From contig CANRHZ010000011.1 in the NCBI GenBank assembly GCA_947630535.1, forward strand, positions 1-44,619: DNA of 44,619 nucleotides, in the 5' to 3' direction. The DNA is from Candidatus Gastranaerophilales bacterium. GTDB lineage: Bacteria > Cyanobacteriota > Vampirovibrionia > Gastranaerophilales > Gastranaerophilaceae. The notes beneath the pieces are model-generated. The model searched no databases and was not told where the DNA came from. It saw only the letters and a program-made list of their open reading frames with translations. How positions within the stretch are numbered: position 1 is the first letter of the stretch; each line of letters opens with the position of its first letter. Both the position numbers and the translations under genes were made by a program. Positions 33,158 through 41,606 of the stretch are shown here, piece after piece.

Positions 33158-34510
33158 TTAATTCCCCTTTTTTACAAACTTTGAAACGCACTCAATATGA
33201 TGCGTATTGGGGAACATATCTACAATTTGTATTTTTTTCAATTCAAAGCCGTTTTCAATTAATGTCATAGCGTCCCTTTTTAATGTCATGGGGTTACAAC
33301 TTATATAAATAACGGAATTTGTAATTTTTGAAACAACATTAAGGGTATTATTATCAGAACCCTTTCTCGGGGGGTCAATAATAACATTTTCAAAAGTTTT
33401 TTCTTCAAATTCTTTTATTTTATCTTGTGCAAATCCAAAAAGTATTTCATAGTTTTTAATATTATTTATTTGATAATTTTCTTTTGCAAATTTGATTGAA
33501 TTTATGTCACTTTCAATTAAAACTATCTTATCTGCCATATCGGATAAAAATATTCCAATAGCACCGCATCCCCCGTATAAATCAAGGATACACCCTTTTT
33601 TATCAATAAAATCATGCGCACACTTAAACAAAAGTTCCGCTGATAAAGGGTTCACTTGAAAAAAAGAATTAAAGCCTATTTTATATTTTTTATCGGATAG
33701 GCCTTCAATTATATAATCACAACCTTTTATTTTAAGGTTTTTTTCTCCCGTTATTTTATTTGTTTTTTTATCGTTAAAATTAACGTTTATCCCTTTTATT
33801 GATTTAAATTCTTCTGTTAAAAGGTTACAAAAATTGTTTATTTCTTCTTTGATTTTATTAAACTCAATTTCATTTATATTTAAAACAAGGGTTAATAAAA
33901 TTTCTGATGAAAGGTTTGAAATTCTTATATTTACATGTCTTAAAAGCCCTTTATGAGTTTTTTCATCATACGCTCCAAGTTTCCAGTTTTCTTTTATAAA
34001 ATCGGTAATTTTATCAATAATTTCAGGGTGAATAGGGCAATATTTTATATTTATAATTTCGTGGGTTTTTTCTTTATAATAGCCTATAAGAAGTCTTTTT
34101 GATTTTTTGGTTTGAGATACGGGGTATTGGGTTTTAAACCTGTAGTTATATTTAAGAGGGCTTTTTAAAATAGGCAAAAATTCAACCCCTTCAATGTTTC
34201 TAAAAATTTCTTTTACTATATTTTCTTTAATTTTTAGCTGATAATCGTAATCTATATGGCTAAAATCGCAACCCCCGCACGGTTTTGAAAGTGCACACAA
34301 CGGTTTAACCCTGTGGCAGGATGGCTCTAATATTCCATGCAGTTTGGCTTTTATATAACTTTTATTTTCAAAAACAACCTTAGCCCTTACTATATCACCA
34401 TCAACGGTATCTTTTACAAAAACAGTCCTGTTATCAAACCTTGCTAACCCAAACCCCTCGTATACAACTTTTTCAATTTTTAATGTGAGTATGTCGCCTG
34501 TTTTAATCAA
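33158..34510 (-). CDS. rlmD: 23S rRNA (uracil-C5)-methyltransferase, RlmD/RumA family
   Basis: A 450-residue SAM-dependent RNA methyltransferase. An N-terminal TRAM domain (about 1-60) is followed by an iron-sulfur site CALSKPCGGC near 72-81, with a fourth cysteine in YCPIHPE. DLYGGCGAIGIFL near 313-325 is the SAM loop, DPPRKG near 386-391 the motif before the active site, and YISCNPMTLKRD near 408-419 holds the catalytic cysteine. Length is normal. Whether it modifies U1939 or U747 cannot be fixed from sequence. It overlaps the upstream wHTH gene by four bases. Confidence 0.9.
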   Translation of the reverse strand: MIKTGDILTLKIEKVVYEGFGLARFDNRTVFVKDTVDGDIVRAKVVFENKSYIKAKLHGILEPSCHRVKPLCALSKPCGGCDFSHIDYDYQLKIKENIVKEIFRNIEGVEFLPILKSPLKYNYRFKTQYPVSQTKKSKRLLIGYYKEKTHEIINIKYCPIHPEIIDKITDFIKENWKLGAYDEKTHKGLLRHVNIRISNLSSEILLTLVLNINEIEFNKIKEEINNFCNLLTEEFKSIKGINVNFNDKKTNKITGEKNLKIKGCDYIIEGLSDKKYKIGFNSFFQVNPLSAELLFKCAHDFIDKKGCILDLYGGCGAIGIFLSDMADKIVLIESDINSIKFAKENYQINNIKNYEILFGFAQDKIKEFEEKTFENVIIDPPRKGSDNNTLNVVSKITNSVIYISCNPMTLKRDAMTLIENGFELKKIQIVDMFPNTHHIECVSKFVKKGN

Positions 34511-34830
34511 TATTCAAAATACCTGTCAAAATCCACATCATCAAACGAACAAAGGAGCATATATACTTCATCTTCCTCGTCCATTCTCTGGAAATTGTAT
34601 TCGTCAAACTTCCAAAGTTTAGGGTTAATTCCTATAACTCTTACTATATTATGTTCTTGCAAAATTCTCAACTTTTTTTTAACAATATCAACATCCATAT
34701 TGAGATGTTTTGAAAGTTCGACAGCACTGATACCTTCGGCACTTGAGCATTTTTCAGGTGTCATAAACATTAATTCAAGTCCGACTTTTTTTAGTTCGGT
34801 ATCTTCAGTTTCAATAGTCGACATAACCAT
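34507..34830 (-). CDS. Small winged-helix protein
   Basis: A 107-residue protein. Residues ~30-75 (ISAVELSKHLNMDVDIVKKKLRILQEHNIVRVIG) form a winged HTH with a clear recognition helix. The tail is acidic. It overlaps rlmD by four bases and so is the first gene of the rlmD-mtaB unit. It may regulate that unit, or act as a protein-binding winged helix. No ribosome site is clear for the start at 34830; the ATG two codons later is as likely. Confidence 0.65.
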   Translation of the reverse strand: MVMSTIETEDTELKKVGLELMFMTPEKCSSAEGISAVELSKHLNMDVDIVKKKLRILQEHNIVRVIGINPKLWKFDEYNFQRMDEEDEVYMLLCSFDDVDFDRYFEY

Positions 34831-34902
34831 ATTTTAACCAAAAAACAGGGGGGGTTTTATCATATTATTGCACTATTTATATCGGCAAAACAAAAGGTAT
34901 CT

Positions 34903-37194
34903 TTAATTTATAGAATTATATGCACATTTAGCAAATTCAATAATGCTATCGGGCAAATCTTCATTCTTTGCGGATTCTATCCCCCTACTTAAAGATGAAA
35001 CGCCTTGTATCACCTTTCTTTTATCCTCATGTTTTACTATTTCATAAAAGGAAAGCTTATTTTCATTGGCAAAAAGGTTTTTCAGTGCGGGAAAATGTGT
35101 TGTAAAAATAAATAGTGACTCTCTTTTTTCAATAATATATTTTATTATTCCGTAAAATAAGGCCGCCCCTTCTTTATAATTAGTATTCTTTCCTATTTCA
35201 TCGAGCAAAATAAGACTGTTTGAATCTGAATTGTCGATTATCCTTTTAACCTGTGCCATCTGGTTTTGGTGGGCAGATTTTTTGCTTATTATTTCATCTT
35301 TGGCATTTAGAGAACTGAAAAGCTTTTTAAAAGGCTTTAATTCAAATTTGTCGGCGCTCACATAAAACCCCGCCTGAGCAAGAACAACAAGCGTTCCTAT
35401 CTCTTTTAAGAGCATGGATTTTCCTATTCCGTTAGCTCCCGTTAGCATTATTCCCTGCGTATCAAATTTAATGCTTAAAGGTTCATAGTTTAGAAAAATT
35501 TTTTGAGCTCCTATATGCCTTCCGTTTACAATATTGAGATTCTCCTTAAAATCAGGCGAAATCATATCGTTTTCAATGGCGCTTTTTGCAATTGAGAGCA
35601 TAACATCAAGGTATGCAACCGTTTTTGAAAATTCCCTGATTTTAGGAGCAATTTCTTTAGAATATGCTCTAAGATTTTCCAGTATATTGGCTTTAATTTC
35701 TTCTATTTTATTTTTTGTTGAATTTATTCTTTTATCAAGCGAAATAAGGGTGTCGGTTGTATATTTTGTTATAAGTTTATTTTTCTGTATTATTTTAAAA
35801 TCAGGGCCCGTATAATTAACAGAAGTGTTTGGAACTTCAATTGTATAGGAGCCTGCTTTTTTCACAATTTTAAGAGCCTTAATTCCGGTTGTTTCTCTCA
35901 ATTTTGTTTCATACTCTTTTATTTTTTCTTTTTCCTTGTTGTATTCGCAAATAAAAATATCAAGGTCGCTATTTACCCCTTCTTTTATATATTTACCTTC
36001 TTTTACAAGCTCAATATCGTCCTGAATGGTTCTATCCAAAATATCATAAAAGTCTTGTAAGATTTCATCCTCGTTAATATTTTTTATTGAAAGCTTTTTA
36101 TTTATGTTTTCTAATTCAACTATGTTCTTTAATCCCATCCTTACGGTTAAAAATTCAAGCGGGGTAATTGTGCCGTTTGATACCCTGCAAGATAGCCTTA
36201 ATATATCGCCTATGTTTTGGAGTTTTGCATCAAGCACATTCATAATAGAAGGGTTATTTTTTATATTTGTTATAATCTTAAGACGGTTTTTTATTTTATT
36301 AATATCGCAAACGGGGCTTGATACCATGCTTTTTAAAAGCCTTTTTCCCATCGGAGTAAAACAATTATCAACCGCATAGCAAACAGAGCCTTTGTATTCG
36401 TTGTTATACGAATTTTTCAAAAGTTCCAAATTAGATCTTGTATGAAAATCTATTAAAAGGAGTTTATCAAGAGAGTACTCTTTTATTTTTTCAAAATCGG
36501 GAGAATAATACCCTAAAATAAATTCTATATATGAATTTAGGGCAGATAGCGCCATATTATTTTTGTCTTTATAAAACTTTTCATCCAGATGTTCAAATTT
36601 GTAAGGTAAAATTGTATCGTTTGATTCAAAATTGTTTGGAACAATAATTTCCACGGGATTTAATCTTGCAAGCTCTGCTTCTATTTCATACAAATTGCCC
36701 TTGGTTACAAAAATTTCTCCGACAGAAACATCGGTGTATGCAAGTTCATAATAGTTTTCGTTTTTATAAATTGAAACGAGATAATTGTTTTCATTGGGGT
36801 TTAAAAACCCGAGTTCAATCAAACAACCTTTGGTATAAATATTTGTTATTTTTCTAACTGTTTTACCGTTATCATCTTTTTCTTGTGTTTGAGATACAAC
36901 CGCAACATTATAATTTCTGTTTAAAAGTTTTTCTATATACACATTAACCGACTTTGAAGGAATACCGGACATTAAGATATCGCCCGTTTCTTTAAATTTT
37001 TTTCTTGTGAGAAGGGAACCTGTCACATCAGAAAAATTTATTGCATCCTCAAAGTATGTTTCATAAAAATCACCTATCTGAAACAAGAGAATAAAGTGTT
37101 TGTATTTAGCCTTAAAATCGTAATACTGTTTTAAAATAAAAGGTAAATTATCATAATTAAGGTTTTCAAATTTTAAATAGTTTTGAAATTTCAT
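34903..37194 (-). CDS. mutS: MutS-like DNA mismatch repair ATPase
   Basis: A 763-residue protein from ATG at 37194. A frame open to 37335 would add 47 hydrophobic residues, cross the divergent promoter and overlap the next gene, so it was rejected. QIGDFYETYFEDA near 39-51 is the mismatch-binding Phe-Tyr-Glu motif of MutS1. The core, lever and clamp domains follow, then the ATPase with Walker A TGANGIGKS near 585-593, Walker B LILLDEIG near 661-668 and FTTHFPAL near 697-704. It is shorter than the usual ~850 because it ends soon after the ATPase domain, without the C-terminal tetramer/clamp-binding tail. No mutL is nearby. Confidence 0.88.
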   Translation of the reverse strand: MKFQNYLKFENLNYDNLPFILKQYYDFKAKYKHFILLFQIGDFYETYFEDAINFSDVTGSLLTRKKFKETGDILMSGIPSKSVNVYIEKLLNRNYNVAVVSQTQEKDDNGKTVRKITNIYTKGCLIELGFLNPNENNYLVSIYKNENYYELAYTDVSVGEIFVTKGNLYEIEAELARLNPVEIIVPNNFESNDTILPYKFEHLDEKFYKDKNNMALSALNSYIEFILGYYSPDFEKIKEYSLDKLLLIDFHTRSNLELLKNSYNNEYKGSVCYAVDNCFTPMGKRLLKSMVSSPVCDINKIKNRLKIITNIKNNPSIMNVLDAKLQNIGDILRLSCRVSNGTITPLEFLTVRMGLKNIVELENINKKLSIKNINEDEILQDFYDILDRTIQDDIELVKEGKYIKEGVNSDLDIFICEYNKEKEKIKEYETKLRETTGIKALKIVKKAGSYTIEVPNTSVNYTGPDFKIIQKNKLITKYTTDTLISLDKRINSTKNKIEEIKANILENLRAYSKEIAPKIREFSKTVAYLDVMLSIAKSAIENDMISPDFKENLNIVNGRHIGAQKIFLNYEPLSIKFDTQGIMLTGANGIGKSMLLKEIGTLVVLAQAGFYVSADKFELKPFKKLFSSLNAKDEIISKKSAHQNQMAQVKRIIDNSDSNSLILLDEIGKNTNYKEGAALFYGIIKYIIEKRESLFIFTTHFPALKNLFANENKLSFYEIVKHEDKRKVIQGVSSLSRGIESAKNEDLPDSIIEFAKCAYNSIN

Positions 37195-37240
37195 AAGTTT
37201 AATAATAAAATATAATAGTATCAAATACAAGGAAAAAATA

Positions 37241-37912
37241 ATGGGGTGTTTAAAAAGAATATTTAATATGGTAATTTTTATTGTACTGTTGTTTGCGTTC
37301 TTTGCATACGGGGGGTATACCTTCGTCAAAAACAAGTATGATGCTTATACAAAACCTCAAAGGGAAGTTTTAATTAATGAAGAAAAAAACTTTGGAGATT
37401 TAAGCGGAGTTTCGGCAGATTATGCACTTTCAAGGTCGTTAAACTTTTTTGGGTATAAAAAATTAAATGCTCTATATATCCCAAAAAACCAAAAAATAAC
37501 AATAGCTGACCTTAATTCAAAAGAAATACTTTCGGAAAGTGATTTTAATGAAGGAAAAATTGAAGAAAAATTAGAGGAGTTATCTAAAAAAGTAATAAAT
37601 TCGCCCGTTATGCCAATAGAAAATATTGAAATTATAAAAAAGGGAAATCTTGTTATGGGAGCTAAAATTGTTCCTTATGCGGATTTTAAGGCAGATGTTA
37701 AATATATACCCTTTTTAACCCTAAAAGGAACAATTGCCGTATATGACACCCAAAATTCAAAAAACGGGGTTGTGGATAAAATTAAAGATAAAATAAGCAA
37801 GGATAATTCAAATATAACTTCAAAAGTTATAATATCGACAAAATTTTCAAACGATTACAGTGATGAAATAACTAAAGAATTTATAAGCCAAATTAAGCTT
37901 TTTTCTATATAA
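37241..37912 (+). CDS. Membrane-anchored protein of unknown function
   Basis: A 223-residue protein with one N-terminal membrane helix (about 8-27) and a soluble domain outside. It has a mixed alpha/beta pattern with a Lys-rich stretch near 175-190. I recognise no family. It diverges from mutS, with 46 bases between the chosen starts, where both promoters must sit. AAGGAAAA lies near the ATG. Confidence 0.6.
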   Translation: MGCLKRIFNMVIFIVLLFAFFAYGGYTFVKNKYDAYTKPQREVLINEEKNFGDLSGVSADYALSRSLNFFGYKKLNALYIPKNQKITIADLNSKEILSESDFNEGKIEEKLEELSKKVINSPVMPIENIEIIKKGNLVMGAKIVPYADFKADVKYIPFLTLKGTIAVYDTQNSKNGVVDKIKDKISKDNSNITSKVIISTKFSNDYSDEITKEFISQIKLFSI

Positions 37913-37988
37913 GGTTATTATTTTTTGGGTTTTAAATTGATTTATTAAAAAATTTTTGTCAACCTGTTAACAAAAATTTATAGTAGGA

Positions 37989-38040
37989 TTGACAAAATAA
38001 GAAAAATGATAAATAATATTGTTAACAAGTTAACAATATT
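37989..38040 (+). promoter_or_regulatory. Promoter and palindromic operator of the metal efflux cassette
   Basis: TTGACA at 37989-37994 is a perfect -35 box. An AT-rich -10 region near 38012-38019 runs into a 26-bp palindrome, AATATTGTTAAC and GTTAACAATATT around AA (38015-38040). The palindrome ends 11 bases before the MarR start, so a bound repressor would block the promoter. A second GTTAAC lies near 37969-37974. Confidence 0.75.
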
Positions 38041-38051
38041 AAAGGTGGTAT

Positions 38052-38522
38052 ATGCTGGACAGTATTTTAAATACGTTTCTTTCTCTTTTTGATACGACAA
38101 ATCAATTAAATATCCTTTATAAAAAAGAATTCGGGAATATTTTAAGCGACTATTCTTATGCCGAAATGCACACAATTGACGTTATAGGAAAAATAAAAGA
38201 CCCGAATGTCACAAAAATTGCCAAACACTTAAACATAACAAAGGCAGGAATATCTAAAATTATAAAAAAACTTTTATTAAAAAAGGCAATCTTAACCTAT
38301 AAAAATTCGGACAACAAAAAAGAAACTTATTATAAGTTAACTCAAAAAGGTAATGAAGTTTTTTTAGGGCACTTAAAAATGCATAAAGTCTGGCACAAAA
38401 AAGATAGGGCGTTTTTTAAACAGTTCAATGAAAAAGAACTGAAAATAATGTTTAAAATTATAAACAAATACAATCTGGAATTACAGGAACGATTAGAAAA
38501 TATAAAGGAAAATATAAAATGA
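38052..38522 (+). CDS. MarR family transcriptional regulator
   Basis: A 156-residue MarR-type winged HTH. The recognition region is VTKIAKHLNITKAGISKIIKKLL (about 56-78), followed by the wing with KKETYYKLTQKG near 95-106 and a C-terminal dimer helix. His, Cys and Glu content near the N-terminus would allow metal binding, as in ZitR/AdcR-type zinc sensors, but no ligands can be assigned. It overlaps the HMA gene by four bases. The palindrome just upstream suggests autoregulation, released by metal. Confidence 0.85.
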   Translation: MLDSILNTFLSLFDTTNQLNILYKKEFGNILSDYSYAEMHTIDVIGKIKDPNVTKIAKHLNITKAGISKIIKKLLLKKAILTYKNSDNKKETYYKLTQKGNEVFLGHLKMHKVWHKKDRAFFKQFNEKELKIMFKIINKYNLELQERLENIKENIK

Positions 38523-38737
38523 AAAAAACTTACGATATTGAAGTTGATTGTGCCAACTGTGCCAATTTAGCGGAAGATGCCGCAAAAAAGACAAAGGGTG
38601 TAAAGAATGTATGTATAAATTTTATGAGCCAAAAAATGGAGATAGAATTCTGCCCTGAATTTGACCCTTGTGTTGTTATAAAAGAAGTTTTAAAAAACTG
38701 TAAAAAAGTAGAAGAAGATTTTGAAATATGTTTTTAA
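38519..38737 (+). CDS. Stand-alone heavy-metal-associated (HMA) protein
   Basis: A 72-residue ferredoxin-like domain. The metal site CANC is at 11-14 in place of the usual GMTCxxC entry. Three further cysteines lie near the end (CPEFDPC, NCKK, ICF). In many P1B ATPases this domain is fused at the N-terminus. Here it is a separate gene overlapping the ATPase gene by ten bases. It probably delivers zinc or cadmium to the pump or senses metal. Confidence 0.85.
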   Translation: MKKTYDIEVDCANCANLAEDAAKKTKGVKNVCINFMSQKMEIEFCPEFDPCVVIKEVLKNCKKVEEDFEICF

Positions 38738-40629
38738 ATATGAACAAAAAACAAAAAAATCTGTTAAAAAGAATACTAATTTCATTTGTCCTTACAATTC
38801 TTGCCGCCTTTATTTCACAAAAGGGGTTAATTAAGCTTGTTTTGTATTTAATTCCCTATACAATAATCGGGTTTGATATTATAAAAAAAGCATTCAGAGG
38901 GGTTATAAATTTAAGACCTTTTGATGAATCGCTTCTTATGGTGATTGCAACATTGGGCGCAATTTTTCTTGGGATATATAAAGAATTAACGGGACAAGAA
39001 GGCGATTACCTTGAAGCAATTGCCGTTATGCTTTTTTATCAAATAGGAGAGCTTTTTCAAAGCCTTGCCGTTTCAAAAAGCAGGAAAAATATAAAAGAAC
39101 TTATGGACATAAGGCCCGATTATGCCAACATAGAAAAAGACGGAAAAATTATAAAAGTCAGCCCCGATACAATAAAAGAGGGCGATATCATTATAATTAA
39201 AGCGGGTGAAAAGGTTCCCACAGACGGTATAATTCTTGAAGGGAACACTTCAATAAATACAATAGCGCTAAACGGAGAAAGCATCCCAAAATATGTTAAA
39301 GTCAAAGATGAAATTATTTCAGGTTCAATAAATATTGACGGTCTGATTAAAGTTAAAGTTACTAAAAGTTTCAAGGAATCGACCGCATCCAAGATATTGG
39401 AGCTTGTTGAAAATGCAAGTTCCAAAAAATCAAGGTCTGAAAATTTTATTTCAAAATTTGCAAAAGTTTATACCCCTTTTGTGGTTATTCTGGCAGGTTT
39501 GCTTGCATTTTTGCCCCCTTTAATCAGAGTTTTTGTTTTGGGTGTGCCTCATATGTTTAATGTTTGGATATATAGAGCCCTTACTTTTCTTGTTATAAGC
39601 TGTCCTTGTGCCCTTGTTATAAGCATTCCCCTTTCCTTTTTTTCAGGAATAGGCGGCGCTTCAAGAAACGGGATTTTAATTAAAGGCTCAAATTACATTG
39701 AAACTTTATCCAAAGTTAAAACCGTTGTTTTTGATAAAACTGGAACGTTGACCCAAGGGGTTTTTGAAGTCAGCGCAATTCATCATAACAAAATAGAAGA
39801 AGAAAAATTAATTGAATATGCCGCACTATCCGAATATGCAAGTTCTCATCCGATAGCAAAAAGTCTTAAATCTGCCCATAAAAAAGAAATTGATTTAAAC
39901 AGAATTAAAGAAGTAAAAGAAATAACGGGAGAAGGGATTATTGCAAAAATTGATGACCTTGAAGTTATTTCGGGAAATGAAAAAATAATGAAAAGGTTTG
40001 GGATTGAACCTGTTTTATGCCATTCAACGGGGACAATTATTCATATTGCAATTAATAAAAAGTATATGGGTCATATTGTAATATCGGACATAATAAAACC
40101 CGAATCAAAAAATGCAATTTCAAAGCTCAAAAAATTGGGCATAAAAAGAATTGTTATGCTAACGGGCGACATTGAAAAAACCGCAAAAAAAGTTTCAGAT
40201 GAGCTAAACATAGAAGAATTTTATTCGGGACTGTTACCGAATCAAAAGCTTGAAAAGCTTGAAGAAATAATGAATGAAAAAGCTTTGATAGCATTTGTCG
40301 GGGATGGGATAAATGATGCGCCTGTTTTAAGCAGAGCAGATATAGGAATATCAATGGGTTTAATTGGGTCTGATGCCGCTATAGAAGCAAGTGACGTTGT
40401 TTTAATGGATGATAACCCAAAAAAAATACCTCAAGCGATAGAGATTTCAAAAGAGTGTTTAAAAATAGTAAAACAAAATATTTTCTTTGCGCTTTTTTGT
40501 AAATTTTTGTGCTTAATATTAGGAGGGTTTGGGGTATTAAACATGTGGTTTGCAGTGTTTGCTGATGTTGGTGTTATGGTTATTTGCGTGATTAATTCTT
40601 TTAGAATTTTATTTATAAAACAAAAATAA
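38728..40629 (+). CDS. P1B-type heavy-metal translocating ATPase (Zn/Cd type)
   Basis: A 633-residue metal efflux pump. The transmembrane metal site is CPC at 292-294, the phosphorylated aspartate is Asp336 in DKTGTLT, and SSHPIAKSL carries the HP motif. GDGINDAP near 530-537 is the hinge. The last pair of helices has FADVGVMVICVINSFRIL, where the Asp is typical of the Zn/Cd/Pb group (P1B-2). The N-terminal HMA domain is absent and is encoded separately just upstream. A start at 38740 is an alternative. Confidence 0.93.
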   Translation: MFLNMNKKQKNLLKRILISFVLTILAAFISQKGLIKLVLYLIPYTIIGFDIIKKAFRGVINLRPFDESLLMVIATLGAIFLGIYKELTGQEGDYLEAIAVMLFYQIGELFQSLAVSKSRKNIKELMDIRPDYANIEKDGKIIKVSPDTIKEGDIIIIKAGEKVPTDGIILEGNTSINTIALNGESIPKYVKVKDEIISGSINIDGLIKVKVTKSFKESTASKILELVENASSKKSRSENFISKFAKVYTPFVVILAGLLAFLPPLIRVFVLGVPHMFNVWIYRALTFLVISCPCALVISIPLSFFSGIGGASRNGILIKGSNYIETLSKVKTVVFDKTGTLTQGVFEVSAIHHNKIEEEKLIEYAALSEYASSHPIAKSLKSAHKKEIDLNRIKEVKEITGEGIIAKIDDLEVISGNEKIMKRFGIEPVLCHSTGTIIHIAINKKYMGHIVISDIIKPESKNAISKLKKLGIKRIVMLTGDIEKTAKKVSDELNIEEFYSGLLPNQKLEKLEEIMNEKALIAFVGDGINDAPVLSRADIGISMGLIGSDAAIEASDVVLMDDNPKKIPQAIEISKECLKIVKQNIFFALFCKFLCLILGGFGVLNMWFAVFADVGVMVICVINSFRILFIKQK

Positions 40630-40783
40630 AAATCCTATCGGAGCATTTTATATTTAGGATAAAGCCATAATGACCAATATATACCTCCCTCATTTTATAA
40701 ATATATTAATTTTTCCAATGCGCTTGAAAATCCTCAATTTGTTTAATCGTATTTTGATAATCCCCGCTAAATCTGTCAACACT

Positions 40784-40990
40784 GTCATGCTGAACTGCGG
40801 ATTTCCGTACGGACTAGGGCGAAGCCAAGTCTGGATAGCGAGAACATGGAGCGGGCTTGAACCATAGGTTCAACTGCGGAACTGTTCGAGCGTGGAGGAA
40901 ATCCAAGACAGTTTCAGCATCTTATCATGTTGCAGGTATATCAATAAATTTTTGCAGCTTCATTTTTGCTATTCTTTACATCTTAAGACC
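40784..40990 (-). repeat. Intergenic repeat B, right copy
   Basis: The reverse complement of 389-602 with about 95% identity by eye, including the TTGAACC/GGTTCAA palindrome. The second hairpin is broken here (CCAAGT in place of CCTAGT). Confidence 0.85.
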
Positions 40991-41007
40991 CTGAAACAAG
41001 TTCAGGG
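40989..41007. repeat. CCCTGAA/TTCAGGG palindrome
   Basis: Perfect 7-bp arms around a five-base loop, the same motif as at 767-785 and 41118-41136. Confidence 0.85.
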
Positions 41008-41051
41008 TGACATTATACAGGGTAGGGATTGTATTTAAGTTAATAAATGTC

Positions 41052-41072
41052 ATGCTGAACTCGTTTCAGCAT
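41052..41072. repeat. ATGCTGAA/TTCAGCAT palindrome
   Basis: Perfect 8-bp arms around a five-base loop, the second palindrome type of the repeat blocks. Confidence 0.85.
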
Positions 41073-41117
41073 CTGAGTAGCGCATAAATCCCATATTATA
41101 TTCTTGCGCCGGTAAGA

Positions 41118-41136
41118 CCCTGAAACAAGTTCAGGG
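41118..41136. repeat. CCCTGAA/TTCAGGG palindrome
   Basis: Perfect 7-bp arms around ACAAG. The following ~95 bases are the inverse of 676-776. Confidence 0.85.
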
Positions 41137-41606
41137 TGACAAGGGAAAGTGTAATGTTGTTAGTGCATACTTCAAGGCTTTACAAGGCTCGTACCTCGCC
41201 TGTTTTCTTTACAAAGTTCAGGGTGACAAGGGAAGTTAATGTGTGTTACTTTACAAGGGGAGAAATACCATAAGAATTATAAAACAATAGATTTAAAATT
41301 CGATTGTTTTTGCATAAAAATATTACTCTTTAAAAATTGCCCAGAAAGGTAGTATGTAGGTTTTTAATTTTGTATTTGAATAAACTTGTCAAGAAAGGTT
41401 ATAAATTTAATTTTAAAAGACTGTTAAATTTTAAAAACCCCATTTAAAATAAAAGGTTTTAGAAATAAACGGCTTTAAAATAAAAAAAAGGGAGTTTATC
41501 AAAAACCCCCATTTCCCCATTAAAAATCTTTTTCAATACTTATAAGTATATTCTTGCATATAAAATATTAAATGCAAGAAATTTACATTTTTTTCTTAAT
41601 AAAAAT

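Larger units (their letters stand above)
40630..41606. other. Gene-free region of structured repeats
   Basis: About 980 bp without a credible gene. The stretch 40784-41330 is an inverted copy of the repeat modules at 150-895. From 41330 to 41606 it is AT-rich. A plus-strand frame at 40670-40867 is read through the repeat and was not accepted. A degenerate hairpin with a T-run at about 41283-41312 could end the metal-efflux transcript. Confidence 0.7.

Noticed and set aside
33156-33191. An upstream start of mtaB
   Set aside because: The extra 12 residues lie within rlmD; the ATG at 33155 has an excellent ribosome site and begins at the conserved motif.
37195-37335. An N-terminal extension of MutS with hydrophobic residues
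   Set aside because: It would overlap the divergent gene at 37241 and its promoter; MutS homology begins at the ATG at 37194.
40670-40867. A 65-residue plus-strand open frame downstream of the metal pump
   Set aside because: Its second half is the repeat B element; the inverse copy at the left is not coding in the same frame.
41052-41136. Repeated short palindromes as a possible CRISPR array
   Set aside because: The units are palindromes of different types at irregular spacing, without regular spacers or cas genes.
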